64,000 nt of DNA, from the NCBI GenBank assembly GCA_006226375.1, contig SBHC01000075.1:1-64000 (forward strand), given 5' to 3'. Under the pieces are notes generated by a model. It worked only from the letters and a program-made list of their open reading frames with translations, was not told where the DNA came from and searched no databases. Numbering within the stretch: position 1 is the first letter of the stretch; every line of letters begins with the position of its first letter. The position numbers were made by a program, and so were the translations under genes. The stretch comes from Deltaproteobacteria bacterium (GTDB lineage Bacteria > Myxococcota_C > UBA6777). Shown here piece by piece: positions 16,963 through 26,467 of this stretch.

Positions 16963-19900
16963 ATGAAAGCGTTTTGGATCGGCATTGCCGCGTGTTTAGT
17001 CTTCTTGGGTGTGGGCAGCCCACAATCGTCATGGGCACAATCAGACCTCCAAGTGGGTAGCGTTCAACTCGACCCCCCTTCACCTGCAGCAGCCAAAGCG
17101 TTCAAGGTGTTGGTCAATGTAAAGAACACAGGCCCTGACCGGGCAGGCAGTCGCTTCAGCACCTGCTCCTTTGAGATTTATGTGTATGTCGATAACAAGA
17201 AAGTCGGGAGCGAGTGTGACTCGTTTGGTCTCGCTGGCAACAGCAACTCGACCTACACCGTAAATGTACCTGCCTCGGCTGTTCCGACGAGCGGCCAGAA
17301 GCAACTTCGCGTGGAAGTGGACGCCACCAAAAAGGTCAGCGAATCCAACGAGAACAACAACAGCTCCACCCAAAGCCTGACCTTCACGCAGCAAGGGTCC
17401 GACCTGGTGATCACCAAGATTTGGAGCTACCCAGATCCACCGCTGACCAAGGAGAGCACCACGCTCTACGCCGAGATCCAAAACCTTGGAAGCACAGCCG
17501 TTTCTCGTTCCTTCAAAACGCGCTTCGTCGTCGATGGAAAGACCATTGGAGATGCAACCGTGTCAAGCCTGGGTGCCGGCTCCACACGTACGGTCCAAGT
17601 CAAGACAACCCAGACCACAACGGGAAGCAAATCCGTCAAAGTCACTGTGGACGCGGACAATGCTGTGACGGAATTGAATGAAAACAACAACGAAAAGACG
17701 GCTTCCTTCACCTGGAAACAAAAGCTCCCCGACTTGATTGTTGAGAGCATCACAGTCTCCCCGTCGAAGCCTGTCGCGGGAGCCAACACCACCATTACCG
17801 CTCGAATCAAGAACATTGGAACCGACTCTGCAGGCGGCTTTACCAACCAACCAAGAGTTCAGTTCTTGGTGGATGGAAAGGAAGTTGGTGTAGAGCGGCT
17901 TTCGTTTGGCTTGGGCGCCGGAAGTTCAGACAACGAGAGCGTGACCATCAAAGTCGCCACCAAAGGTGCGCACAAGATTAAGGTCGTGGTTGACCACGTC
18001 AAAGCCATCACCGAACTGAACGAAGCCAACAACGAGAAAGAGATTACAGTCACTTGGTTAGCATCGGAACCAGACCTTCAAGTGTTTGATCTGACCGTCA
18101 ATCCAGGCAGTCCGATTGTGGGTTCTCCCGCAACGTTTACAGCTTCCATTAAGAACATTGGACCCGCTGCAGCCTCGGGTGCCGTGGACGTCGACTTCTA
18201 CCTGGAAGGCAAAAAGCTGGGCACCAAGTCATTTTCCAACCTGGCCGCCGGGCGGGTGACCTTTGTCAACTATTCTTACACGCTCACCACCGCAGCGGGT
18301 GCTTACAAAGTCAAAGCCGAAGTCAACGCGAAGAAGAGCCCAGCCGAGTTGAGCTACACCAACAACGCGATGGAGAAAACCTTCACGTGGGGCAAGGTTC
18401 CCTACCCCGACTTGGTAGTCGCGACGGTCTCCACCCTTCCCGTCGACCCCGTCACCAACCAAACCACCAAGCTCACCGCTGTGGTTCGGAATCAAGGCTC
18501 CAAAAGCGTAGGAATCGGGGCTCCTTCGTTCCGGGTTCGCTTCTATGTTGACGGCAAGCAAGTCGGAGAGAAGAGCCAGTTCACAGGCCTGTCGGCAGGC
18601 TCGAACACAACCTTCAACCTGGAAGTGACAGTCCCCACACCAGGTCCACACAAGATCAAAGTCGAAGTGGACCCCGACGACAAAGTGGTAGAAAGTGACG
18701 AAAAGAACAACAGCACAGAAACCTCGATCACTTGGAAGCTTCCGCCTAGCCCCGACTTCACCGTGGTCCAGCTTTCGACGCTGCCTTCCACGGTCACCGC
18801 GAACAAGTCAACCTTCCTGGTCGCCAAGATCACCAACCAAGGGCAAATCACATACAGCAAACCTGTGTTTGTCCGGTTCTGGGTAGACAACACCAAGCTA
18901 ACGCCAGACTACGAATTGAAGACCGGCGTGGGTCAACAGCAAGTCTTGTACCCTTCCATCAACTACACACCAACCAAAACCGGAACCCTCCTCGTCAAGG
19001 CGATGATCGACCCGGACAACAAGATCCAAGAGACCGACGAGAAGAACAACGAGTTGGAGTTCAAAATGGTAGTCACCGCGCCCGACGCGGACAACGACAA
19101 AGACGGCGTACCTGCAAGCCAAGACTGCGACGACAACGACAAGAACATCTTCCCAGCCTACCAAGGAAAACCGGCCGCTCCGGAAGTATGCAACAACAAA
19201 GACGACAACTGCGACGGCAAGATCGACGAAGACTTCGACAAGGATGGTGATGGAGTCTCAACTTGTGCGACGAAGCCCGACTGCAAAGACGATGACAAGA
19301 CCATCTTCCCTGGAGCAGCCGAGGCCTGCAACAACAAAGATGACAACTGTGACGGTCAAGTTGACAACGGCCTCACCCGTGAGTGCAAAACCGACTGCGG
19401 AACTGGAACAGAAACCTGTCAGCTCGGCCAGTGGGCGACATGCACCGCTGCCAAGCCCGAAAAAGAAACGTGCAACGGAAAAGACGACGACTGCAACGGC
19501 GTGATTGACGACGGCTCACTGTGTACAGGCAACCAGACCTGCAAAGCAGGAGTGTGTGTGGATCCTCCGGGCTGTACGCCGGAATGCAAAGCCGGCGAGA
19601 CCTGCGTCAACAGCCAATGTGTCCCTGATGACCCTTGCGCCAAAGTGCAATGCAAAGCCGAAGAAGAATGCAAGGAAGGTCAGTGCGTCGCCAAGCCCAA
19701 GGAAGAAGACACCACACCTGTCGAGATTCCTGCAACGGAGCCAACTACCTCCGAAGAGCCGACCACCTCACAAGAGCCAACGACGTCCCAAGAGCCGACC
19801 ACATCCCAAGATGCAGGAGTCGCTCAGGACAACGGCAATTCACAAGCGGACAACTCACCATGGTTAAACTCCCCCAACGGATGTGGCTGTGAATCCCAAG

Positions 19901-19968
19901 GAAAGGGAACCGCCTGGCTATGGATGCTTATGGTTTTCTTGCTGGTCAGTTTCCGACGCCGCAGCTAA
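16963..19968 (+). CDS. CARDB-repeat surface protein with MopE-type motifs and MYXO-CTERM tail
   Basis: Exported protein of 1001 residues. After a signal peptide (cleaved near AWAQS, about residue 26) come six CARDB domains (about 28-705), each starting with a PDL or SDL motif (for example SDLVITKIWSYPDPP and PDLIVESITVSPSKP) and ending with NENNNS-like loops; CARDB domains are bacterial adhesion-type beta sandwiches. Residues about 708-860 hold MopE-like units rich in Asp and Asn (DGDGVSTC, CNNKDDNCDG), likely calcium-binding. A Cys-rich part and a repeated TTSQEP linker follow, then the MYXO-CTERM signal (GCGC, Trp-rich helix, FRRRS). Probably an anchored adhesin. Start is set by AAGGAT about 10 bases upstream. 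The metallophosphoesterase gene begins 10 bases after the stop. Confidence 0.9.
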   Translation: MKAFWIGIAACLVFLGVGSPQSSWAQSDLQVGSVQLDPPSPAAAKAFKVLVNVKNTGPDRAGSRFSTCSFEIYVYVDNKKVGSECDSFGLAGNSNSTYTVNVPASAVPTSGQKQLRVEVDATKKVSESNENNNSSTQSLTFTQQGSDLVITKIWSYPDPPLTKESTTLYAEIQNLGSTAVSRSFKTRFVVDGKTIGDATVSSLGAGSTRTVQVKTTQTTTGSKSVKVTVDADNAVTELNENNNEKTASFTWKQKLPDLIVESITVSPSKPVAGANTTITARIKNIGTDSAGGFTNQPRVQFLVDGKEVGVERLSFGLGAGSSDNESVTIKVATKGAHKIKVVVDHVKAITELNEANNEKEITVTWLASEPDLQVFDLTVNPGSPIVGSPATFTASIKNIGPAAASGAVDVDFYLEGKKLGTKSFSNLAAGRVTFVNYSYTLTTAAGAYKVKAEVNAKKSPAELSYTNNAMEKTFTWGKVPYPDLVVATVSTLPVDPVTNQTTKLTAVVRNQGSKSVGIGAPSFRVRFYVDGKQVGEKSQFTGLSAGSNTTFNLEVTVPTPGPHKIKVEVDPDDKVVESDEKNNSTETSITWKLPPSPDFTVVQLSTLPSTVTANKSTFLVAKITNQGQITYSKPVFVRFWVDNTKLTPDYELKTGVGQQQVLYPSINYTPTKTGTLLVKAMIDPDNKIQETDEKNNELEFKMVVTAPDADNDKDGVPASQDCDDNDKNIFPAYQGKPAAPEVCNNKDDNCDGKIDEDFDKDGDGVSTCATKPDCKDDDKTIFPGAAEACNNKDDNCDGQVDNGLTRECKTDCGTGTETCQLGQWATCTAAKPEKETCNGKDDDCNGVIDDGSLCTGNQTCKAGVCVDPPGCTPECKAGETCVNSQCVPDDPCAKVQCKAEEECKEGQCVAKPKEEDTTPVEIPATEPTTSEEPTTSQEPTTSQEPTTSQDAGVAQDNGNSQADNSPWLNSPNGCGCESQGKGTAWLWMLMVFLLVSFRRRS

Positions 19969-19977
19969 TCCCTTCCC

Positions 19978-20658
19978 ATGCGCATTGTAGCCCTCTCCGA
20001 CACCCACACCTTCGAATCCGAACTCCCCACTCCCTTGCCCTACGGCGATGTCCTTGTTCATGCAGGTGACTTGCTACGAGAAGGAACCCTGGAGGAGCTT
20101 GCGCCTGTAGCCGCCTGGCTTCAACAACAACCTCACCCCCACAAAATTGTTGTCGCTGGCAACCACGATGTTTGCTTCCAAACCCAAGAGAAAGAAGCGC
20201 TGAAGTTGTTGGGTCCAACCGTTACCTACCTGAAGGACAGCAGCCTCCTTTTGGATGGTCTGCAGATCTGGGGAAGTCCTTGGGTTCCAAAGTTTCACGA
20301 CTGGGCCTTTATGCTCAACCGTGGTCTCCCTTTGCAGCAAAAGTGGAAAGCGATCCCCAGCTCGGTCGATATCCTGATTACCCATGGACCTCCAGCAGGA
20401 ATTGGCGACCTGATGGGACCGTTCGGTCACGCAGGTTGTGAGGACCTGGCGAAAGAAATCCAGCGGATTCGCCCTCTCCTCCATCTCTTTGGTCACTCTC
20501 ATGCTTGTGGTGGAGTCTACCTGAAAGAAGGCATTGGTTTTGCCAACGTAACAAGCTGGGAGTGTGAGCGCGGTCCGACTGTCATGGATATCGACCCCCA
20601 TTCCAAGCTGGTCACCTTTGTGGAAGTACCTCCTGGCAACCTCTACCCTGAAAGTTGA
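19978..20658 (+). CDS. Metallophosphoesterase
   Basis: Calcineurin-like phosphoesterase of 226 residues, cytoplasmic. The dimetal ligands of the family are in order: SDTH (Asp8, His10), HAGD (Asp31), GNHD (Asn62, His63), THGPP and FGHSH. Closest in style to the short MPPED/UshA-unlike hydrolases; substrate (phosphodiester or phosphomonoester) is unknown. It follows the CARDB gene by 10 bases, so it may share its transcript, although no functional link is apparent. It is convergent with the membrane-anchored unknown gene, with only 7 bases between the stops. Confidence 0.85.
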   Translation: MRIVALSDTHTFESELPTPLPYGDVLVHAGDLLREGTLEELAPVAAWLQQQPHPHKIVVAGNHDVCFQTQEKEALKLLGPTVTYLKDSSLLLDGLQIWGSPWVPKFHDWAFMLNRGLPLQQKWKAIPSSVDILITHGPPAGIGDLMGPFGHAGCEDLAKEIQRIRPLLHLFGHSHACGGVYLKEGIGFANVTSWECERGPTVMDIDPHSKLVTFVEVPPGNLYPES

Positions 20659-20665
20659 AGTGGCT

Positions 20666-21922
20666 TCACTTGCTCTTGGGCCAGAGCGACATAGGAGGAG
20701 CTTTGAGCGGCCGAAATATTCTTGAGGGCGCCCTCGGACAGACAGGAGCATTCGGCTTGATGTTGTACAAACTCTTCGTGGAGAACAGCTCGGAAGCAGG
20801 CTCACGAAGTTTGGCAGGAAGATGCTGACGTTCCTTAATCTTCAACGTTGACTTCCACATCGTTCGAACCACGCCAGCGTAACATTTCATTTGACCAAAC
20901 TTGTCCAAGAACTGGACAAAACTAGGCTGTGACATCCCTGCCAGTAGCTTTCCTGTCGCGTTGTAGAGAAACATTCGCCGCCAAGCCTCTTTGTTGTTCA
21001 CCTTCTCAAGGTACAACGCCATGGGACAAGGTTTCATCGACTTCCGAGCAGGGTAAGCTTGCAACTTCCGAATCAAACAACGGTTAAGTTCACGGGAGAT
21101 GTTCGCGGTTTCTTCCGCATCAAAGTAAGGCCAGTACAAACCAGCGTCACCCACGAGTGAGGGCTTCGTTGTTCTGGAGCCACCCAAAAACTTCCCAACG
21201 TTGAGAAAGTACTTGGGAAAGGGCTCCACTTCCTCACGCATAGCGTCCAAGAGATGGGAGCGTGGACGCGTCTCCCAACGACGGAGTTGCAACGCCAACT
21301 TTGCCTGCAGATCAAGGGGAACAGCGCCGCTTTCGAAAACCACAGCGATGGCATTGATGAGAACTTTCAGAGCTTCCAAGTTCATCACGGACATGATCAG
21401 TCCCATCCGACATTGCTCCTCCTGGAAATACATGTTCCGACTTACCTGCAGAAGGCGCTCAGCTCCCTTCTTTGCGCGAAGTTCATGGACATCCACAACG
21501 CTCTTGAGCGCAAGCCCCATCAACCCACGCATCCAAATCGACCAACGGTAAGGAATCTTCCCCATTCGAGAGCCCATCCAGACAGGAACACATCCTTTGC
21601 TGTGGAGCCCCTTCTCTAGCAAGCTCAGAACCTTGTTGTTCTTTTGGATCCAGGCTTTTGCTACGGCAATGTCCTTAAACTTAAGGTGGTCGATAAGTTC
21701 TTTGTTGAGTTGAGAAAGCTTCTTATGCTCGACGATGGTGTATTTGTTTGCTTTCGAGAGGAGCTTGTCGAAGATGGGCGACACTGCCTTCTTTGCTCGG
21801 GGAGTCAGGGAAGGCCCCTTGGTAAATGGCGGCAAAGAAGGATTGGCGAGAACAAGCAAAGCCAACACAACCACAACGACAAAGGACAAGAAGGCGGCTG
21901 CGAGCCAGAGTTTTGATTTCAA
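20666..21922 (-). CDS. Membrane-anchored hypothetical protein
   Basis: Protein of 418 residues, not recognised. An N-terminal helix (KLWLAAAFLSFVVVVVLALLVLA) should anchor it in the inner membrane with a largely helical, basic periplasmic body. The middle includes several short hydrophobic helices (around residues 130-150 and 195-215). Cys residues occur at GCVPVW, EQCRM, NRCLI and KPCPM, so disulfides are possible. The start appears to be TTG, with AAGGGA 8 bases upstream; no ATG lies near the anchor helix. It diverges from the TonB-type uptake operon, but there is no evidence for a shared job. Confidence 0.6.
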   Translation of the reverse strand: MKSKLWLAAAFLSFVVVVVLALLVLANPSLPPFTKGPSLTPRAKKAVSPIFDKLLSKANKYTIVEHKKLSQLNKELIDHLKFKDIAVAKAWIQKNNKVLSLLEKGLHSKGCVPVWMGSRMGKIPYRWSIWMRGLMGLALKSVVDVHELRAKKGAERLLQVSRNMYFQEEQCRMGLIMSVMNLEALKVLINAIAVVFESGAVPLDLQAKLALQLRRWETRPRSHLLDAMREEVEPFPKYFLNVGKFLGGSRTTKPSLVGDAGLYWPYFDAEETANISRELNRCLIRKLQAYPARKSMKPCPMALYLEKVNNKEAWRRMFLYNATGKLLAGMSQPSFVQFLDKFGQMKCYAGVVRTMWKSTLKIKERQHLPAKLREPASELFSTKSLYNIKPNAPVCPRAPSRIFRPLKAPPMSLWPKSK

Positions 21923-21979
21923 AGGTTGGTTCCCTTTCCAAAGAACAAAGCAGGTCCTTGAAAAATACAGTGACCCTAT

Positions 21980-22000
21980 TTGATAATTGACTATTGATTA
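21980..22000 (+). repeat. Three tandem heptamers TTGA[TC][AT]A overlapping a promoter
   Basis: TTGATAA (21980-21986), TTGACTA (21987-21993) and TTGATTA (21994-22000) follow each other without gap. The third copy contains the -35 hexamer of the downstream promoter. Head-to-tail short repeats at this place are typical of activator or repressor sites. The same array is 73-93 bases upstream of the His-rich protein gene. Confidence 0.5.
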
Positions 22001-22022
22001 AGCAAGTTCACTTGGTTATATT
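21994..22022 (+). promoter_or_regulatory. Candidate promoter of the TonB-type uptake operon
   Basis: TTGATT (21994-21999) and TATATT (22017-22022) are separated by exactly 17 bases, a good sigma70 spacing. Transcription would start near 22030, giving a leader of about 45 bases before the ATG at 22073. Confidence 0.55.
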
Positions 22023-22072
22023 GCCCCCTTGTTGGAGGAAACACAACACGTGACCTGGAGATAAGAAGAACG

Positions 22073-22540
22073 ATGCGGGGCAGAACGGACAATTGGAGAG
22101 TGTGGACGCGACGGTGGTCGTTGTTCGTGCTTTGCGCCTTTGTCACGCATTTTGTGTCGGAAAGCTTCCACCACGCGTTTGTGGCCCACGTGACCTGCTT
22201 GGAACACGGGGAACAGCTCCACCATGACCACCATGGAGAAAGCCACGACGGTCATGACGACGAGCATCATAAAAACAAAGTAACCCACCAAGACGAGTCG
22301 CACGACTTCCAACGTACGCTGCGATGGCACCCAGCACCTGCCCAGGAACACGGCCACCACATCTGTGAGCTTTGTTTGGAGCATCGTAAGAAGAAACGCT
22401 CCCTAACCAAGCGGTCTGTGCTCACGATCAAGACGGACTCCTTACCGTCGCGTCCTCGATTAAGACAAAACACCCTTCTCATACCTGGCGAACCTCTCTT
22501 CCGCCTTGCACCCAAAGCTTCACCGCCGCCCTCAGCCTAG
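22073..22540 (+). CDS. His-rich putative metal-binding membrane/periplasmic protein
   Basis: Protein of 155 residues, family not recognised. A hydrophobic segment (RRWSLFVLCAFVTHFVSESFHH) near the N-terminus may be an uncleaved anchor or signal. It is followed by a region with very many His residues (ECLEHGEQLHHDHHGESH-like, residues about 40-75) and a CELCLEH motif near 102-108, all plausible ligands for zinc, copper or nickel. The C-terminus is Pro/Arg/Lys-rich. It is the first gene after the promoter at 21994-22022 and precedes the TonB receptor by 114 bases. By position and composition it could be a metal sensor or a scavenging chaperone; this is inference. Confidence 0.6.
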   Translation: MRGRTDNWRVWTRRWSLFVLCAFVTHFVSESFHHAFVAHVTCLEHGEQLHHDHHGESHDGHDDEHHKNKVTHQDESHDFQRTLRWHPAPAQEHGHHICELCLEHRKKKRSLTKRSVLTIKTDSLPSRPRLRQNTLLIPGEPLFRLAPKASPPPSA

Positions 22541-22654
22541 CTCCCTCTCTCTTTCACATTGCAAAAAAAGGAAGCCTACCAGGGAGTCCATCTCTCCAGA
22601 ACGTAGGTTTGCGACAGGTTCAACAAAGAACCGTTGGGACATTCCAGATCCTCC

Positions 22655-25039
22655 ATGAAAACATTTGTTGCATGGGCTGGAGTGTGGCTGTTTGTCGTGC
22701 CGTTTGCTTGGGCAGAAACCTCACCCAAGAAACCAACTGCGCGTCCAACACCACAGACATTGCCTCGACTGGCTGTGCCAGAAGAGAGCAGTGGCTCCAA
22801 GAGTCCAAAACCCACAAGGTCGGGCGCAGCAAGCAAGGGTAAGGCTCAAACGAAGAGTGGGTCCAGTGACTCGCCCTCCAAGAAGCCGAAGTCCAAGCGA
22901 GCAAACGCGTCGGAGAAGAAAGACTTTAAGCTGGATCGCAGCACGGTGTATGGCCGAAAACGCAAGCGAGAAGCAGCAGGGTCGAAGTACACCATCGACA
23001 TCGGACAGCTGCGTATCATCCCAAGGAAGAGCGCGGCTTCCCAGTTGATGTTGGCTCCAGGGGTCCTCACCACCAATCACGGCGGAGAAGGACATGCGCA
23101 AGAAACGTTCATGCGAGGATTTGCTGCCGGTGAAGGCCAAGACATTGAGTTCTTGGTGGACGGAGTTCCGTTGAACGAGGTCAGCAACCCGCACGGTCAT
23201 GGGTACACCGATTTGTACTTCATCCCGCCAGAGTTTGTGCAGTCGATGGAGATTACAGAAGGTCCCTTTAATGCCCGACAGGGTGACTTTGCGTTTGCAG
23301 GGACAGCCAACTACAAGTTGGGAGTTCCAGAGCGTGGGGCGCGAGTGCTGTATGGATTTGGACTCCGCAACACGCACCGTGTGCTGCTTACCTACGCTCC
23401 TCCGGATGAACCTTCGGGCACCTTCGCTGGTTTTGAGTTCTACAAAACCAACGGCTATGGGGCGAATCGAGCGGCACAGCGAGCCCTTGGATTGGGCCGT
23501 TATGTGCTGCAAGACGCAGGAACCCTCCAAATCAGCATTTCGCTCTATGGATACACAGCGAGGTTTGACCAGGCTGGTGTGCTACGGCAAGACGATGTGG
23601 AAGCCGAGCGAATCGGATTTTACGACACCTACGACACCAACCAGGGTGGTGAAAGCAACCGCTTGTTGCTCGCCATCGATACAGCCTTTGGCCCATCGGA
23701 CAATCGATTCTCACAGGTTCTGTTCCTTGGATTCCGAACCATGCGGATGCGCAACAACTTCACAGGTTGGTTGACCGACGATTTGCAAGACGCCAACGGC
23801 AATCGGGTGACCCAACAGCGTGGAGACGGGACAGAGATGCGCTACTCTGTGTTCACCGGAGGTTCCAGAGGTCAATACAACCTCATTCGGGTGGCGGGCA
23901 AGCGCGAGTTTAAGTTCTCCCTGGGCTACGCGCTCCGGTTAGACCATGGGAACTCAAGCCTCCTTCGGATTCGCTCCATTTCGGCCATTCCGTATCGTCA
24001 GGTGTTCGACTTTAACTTCACCGTAGCCAACCTCGCGGGCTGGCTGCAAACGCAGCTGGACTTGTTCAGTTGGCTGACCCTTCGGGGAGGAGTCAGGCTA
24101 GATACGTTCAGCTTTGGTGTGACCGACCTGAACCAACCCACAACCGACCGCGATGGAACTCGCATTGGAAACCAGACAAGCCAAGCGTTTGGCTTTGCTC
24201 TGAACCCACGTGCGACGCTCGACTTTCGTCTGTGGAAAGGTCTTCACCTCTTACTGAGCTACGGTCAAGGGACGCGTTCCACGGAAGCAGCCGCCCTCTC
24301 CAACAACGAAACGGCACCGTTTGCGCGAGCCCAGGTGGCCGACGCAGGCCTGTCGTTCAAGTGGGGAAAGAAAGGCAAAGGCGTCTTTATTAAGTCCCAA
24401 CTCAGCTATGTGTTTACCGCCGTCGACCGCGATTTGCTGTTCGATGAAACGGTGGGCCGCAATGTGCTGGTGGGTTCCTCCACAAGACACGCTGTGTTGC
24501 TGGGCTTTCGTCTGAATTACAACCGCTGGCTGGATGCTTTGGTGAATGTGGGCTATGCCTACGCAACCCTCGATAGCACCGGCGAGTTGTTCCCCTATAT
24601 ACCGCAATTGGTCGTTCGCTCCGACATCGCCGTGACAGGTAACTTGTTCCAATGGAAGCTTGGAAAGGTGCCAGTGAACGGTCGAATCGGGGTTGGGTTT
24701 ACGTTCGTTCCAGGACGCCCCCTTCCCTTTAAGGAGTATGGCGACCCCTTTTACCTGCTCAGTCTGGGAGGCCAGCTTCGACTCTGGCATTTCACGTTGG
24801 GATTGGAGATTCGCAACATGTTGAACCTTCAGTACCGCCAGTCTGAGTTTAACTACCCAAGTAACTTTCGAGGACCGAACGCTCCAGCCGCTCGCCTTCC
24901 CCAGCGTCATTTCGCCGCGGGAGAGCCTTTCTATCTCATGACCACGCTGACGTTCCACCTCGAAGACCTCTTGAGGAATGTACTCCCCAATTCCAAAGAC
25001 AAACCAGCGCCTGCTCAGAAGGAAGGCGCTCATCTATAG
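22655..25039 (+). CDS. TonB-dependent outer membrane receptor
   Basis: Gated outer-membrane transporter of 794 residues. After the signal peptide (FVAWAGVWLFVVPFAWA) comes a basic Lys/Ser/Pro-rich linker (about 25-105), then a plug domain with QLMLAPGVLTTNHGGEGH, QETFMRGF and FLVDGVPLNEVSNPHGHG, all typical of TonB receptors, and a barrel of about 22 strands closing with YLMTTLTFHLED. Short His clusters (NPHGHGYTD) sit in the plug. ATG at 22655 is chosen over an in-frame TTG at 22634. Its genomic partners are a full set of energising proteins (DUF3450 to TonB) downstream, so this receptor is probably their client. The ligand is unknown; a metal or metal complex is suggested by the His-rich neighbour. 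Confidence 0.88.
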   Translation: MKTFVAWAGVWLFVVPFAWAETSPKKPTARPTPQTLPRLAVPEESSGSKSPKPTRSGAASKGKAQTKSGSSDSPSKKPKSKRANASEKKDFKLDRSTVYGRKRKREAAGSKYTIDIGQLRIIPRKSAASQLMLAPGVLTTNHGGEGHAQETFMRGFAAGEGQDIEFLVDGVPLNEVSNPHGHGYTDLYFIPPEFVQSMEITEGPFNARQGDFAFAGTANYKLGVPERGARVLYGFGLRNTHRVLLTYAPPDEPSGTFAGFEFYKTNGYGANRAAQRALGLGRYVLQDAGTLQISISLYGYTARFDQAGVLRQDDVEAERIGFYDTYDTNQGGESNRLLLAIDTAFGPSDNRFSQVLFLGFRTMRMRNNFTGWLTDDLQDANGNRVTQQRGDGTEMRYSVFTGGSRGQYNLIRVAGKREFKFSLGYALRLDHGNSSLLRIRSISAIPYRQVFDFNFTVANLAGWLQTQLDLFSWLTLRGGVRLDTFSFGVTDLNQPTTDRDGTRIGNQTSQAFGFALNPRATLDFRLWKGLHLLLSYGQGTRSTEAAALSNNETAPFARAQVADAGLSFKWGKKGKGVFIKSQLSYVFTAVDRDLLFDETVGRNVLVGSSTRHAVLLGFRLNYNRWLDALVNVGYAYATLDSTGELFPYIPQLVVRSDIAVTGNLFQWKLGKVPVNGRIGVGFTFVPGRPLPFKEYGDPFYLLSLGGQLRLWHFTLGLEIRNMLNLQYRQSEFNYPSNFRGPNAPAARLPQRHFAAGEPFYLMTTLTFHLEDLLRNVLPNSKDKPAPAQKEGAHL

Positions 25040-25059
25040 TCAAGAAGGATAAAATCGTT

Positions 25060-25563
25060 ATGAAAGCAAGACTACATCGATGGTTCTCTGTGTTGTTGGT
25101 TTCGGTTGCGTTGGGTGCTTCGTTTGTCGGTTGCGGTGGTAACACCGACACCAACGCCTTTACCTGTGAGCCATCCAAAGACGGCTGGCAAACCTGCAAA
25201 GACAACAAGGTCCAGTATTGCCACACCGACCACATGCACTGGGGCGCTGATTGCCAGGCGCAAGGGCTGACCTGTGTCACGCATGGCGAGAACAAAGCCT
25301 CTTGTGTTGACGAGACCACTAGCTGCGAAGCAGGAGCGGCAAAGTGTGAAGCAAACGCAGCCTACAACTGTGTGAACGGAAAGTGGGCTATCGAAAAGTG
25401 TGGCACAGCCAAAGAATGCGAAGCCCACAAATCCGAGGCCCACTGCCACTCGAAAGAGGGCCCCGAATGTGGAGGTCACGGCCATGTACATGATGGCGCT
25501 TGTGAATGTGAAAAAGGCTACAAGGTCGACCCCAACAACAACAAGAACTGTATCGCAGAATAG
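25060..25563 (+). CDS. Cys- and His-rich lipoprotein
   Basis: Lipoprotein of 167 residues: signal ending in SFVGC (lipidated Cys near 25), then about 18 Cys in pairs forming small disulfide units (TCKDNKVQYC, TCVTHGENKASC) similar to the short Cys-rich modules of Myxococcota. His residues cluster in HTDHMHWGADC and CGGHGHVHDGAC, giving possible metal sites. AAGGAT about 11 bases before the ATG. Twenty bases after the receptor gene. Likely sits on the outer membrane or faces the periplasm as part of the uptake system; a binding role is inferred. Confidence 0.7.
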   Translation: MKARLHRWFSVLLVSVALGASFVGCGGNTDTNAFTCEPSKDGWQTCKDNKVQYCHTDHMHWGADCQAQGLTCVTHGENKASCVDETTSCEAGAAKCEANAAYNCVNGKWAIEKCGTAKECEAHKSEAHCHSKEGPECGGHGHVHDGACECEKGYKVDPNNNKNCIAE

Positions 25564-25639
25564 ACTCTACATTCTCAACTCGACACGTTGGGGCGTCTTC
25601 GGATGCTCTGGAGCACCCCCAATGAGTGGGAGATTCTTT

Positions 25640-26467
25640 ATGAAACAGCGGAACAAAACAGTCCATCCCAAGCGCAGAGGAGTGTCCTGGCTAGTCCTTG
25701 CAGGCTTGTCCTTGCTTTGGCTGAGCCTTGGCACCTTGCAGTGGGGATGTGGAGCGCAAACATCAGGCACCAAAATCAAATACGAGGTCGCCTTTGCAGG
25801 CGCTGTCACTTCAGGCACCCGAACAAGCTTCACCAACAAGAAAGGTTGGACCATCAAGCTTGAACAAGCTGAAATATTAGTAGGACCTCTCTATTTTTAT
25901 GCAGGAGAACCCAGAGCCAGCCTGTGGAACAAACTCTTTGGTATCAACCAGGCGTTTGCTCACGTGCAGGTTGGTACAGGCCAAGTCCTGGGAGAAATCC
26001 AAGACCAGGTGGCTGTGAACCTACTCTCTGAGCAACCCACCTCTTTTGGAAAGGTTGTGGGGATTGAAGGTCAAATGCGCTCGTTTGAGCTGCAACTCCA
26101 TCCACCAGGTACCTTACCCATCCAAGGTGGAGGCACCAAGGCGTTGGAGTCATCGACTGTTAGCATCAAAGGCGTCGCCACCCAAGGAAGCGAAACCAAG
26201 AACTTCCAGGTCAGCTTGTTGCTGCCCGAAACGGGGACCATGCGAGTGGTCGAGAACATCGCAACGGATGTAGCTCTCCAAGAAGCCACAAGCTCCAGCG
26301 GCAAGCTGCTCGTTGAAATGTTGGTGGACAAATGGTTCACCAATGTGGACTTTGCCACCATCAGCAAAACCACCAGCGAAGGTGTCCTTCTGCTCGACGC
26401 AGAGAACCTTGCCCTTCTTCAGGGAGTCCGCTCTCGCTACGCCTACCAAGCGAAATGGAGCCAGTGA
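25640..26467 (+). CDS. Lipoprotein of the TonB-type uptake operon (paralogue 1)
   Basis: Lipoprotein of 275 residues. The ATG at 25640 is backed by GGGAG 8 bases upstream and places a signal (WLVLAGLSLLWLSLGTLQWGC) directly at the N-terminus; Cys35 or so is lipidated. The mature part is beta-rich, without other Cys, and contains KKGWTIKLEQAEILVGPLYFY near the start, which parallels the corresponding segment of the next protein (DGWTAKFTKYVVVVGNIRL). Ends overlapping the next gene by one base (TGATG). Unknown family; probably a periplasm- or surface-facing partner of the receptor. Confidence 0.65.
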   Translation: MKQRNKTVHPKRRGVSWLVLAGLSLLWLSLGTLQWGCGAQTSGTKIKYEVAFAGAVTSGTRTSFTNKKGWTIKLEQAEILVGPLYFYAGEPRASLWNKLFGINQAFAHVQVGTGQVLGEIQDQVAVNLLSEQPTSFGKVVGIEGQMRSFELQLHPPGTLPIQGGGTKALESSTVSIKGVATQGSETKNFQVSLLLPETGTMRVVENIATDVALQEATSSSGKLLVEMLVDKWFTNVDFATISKTTSEGVLLLDAENLALLQGVRSRYAYQAKWSQ

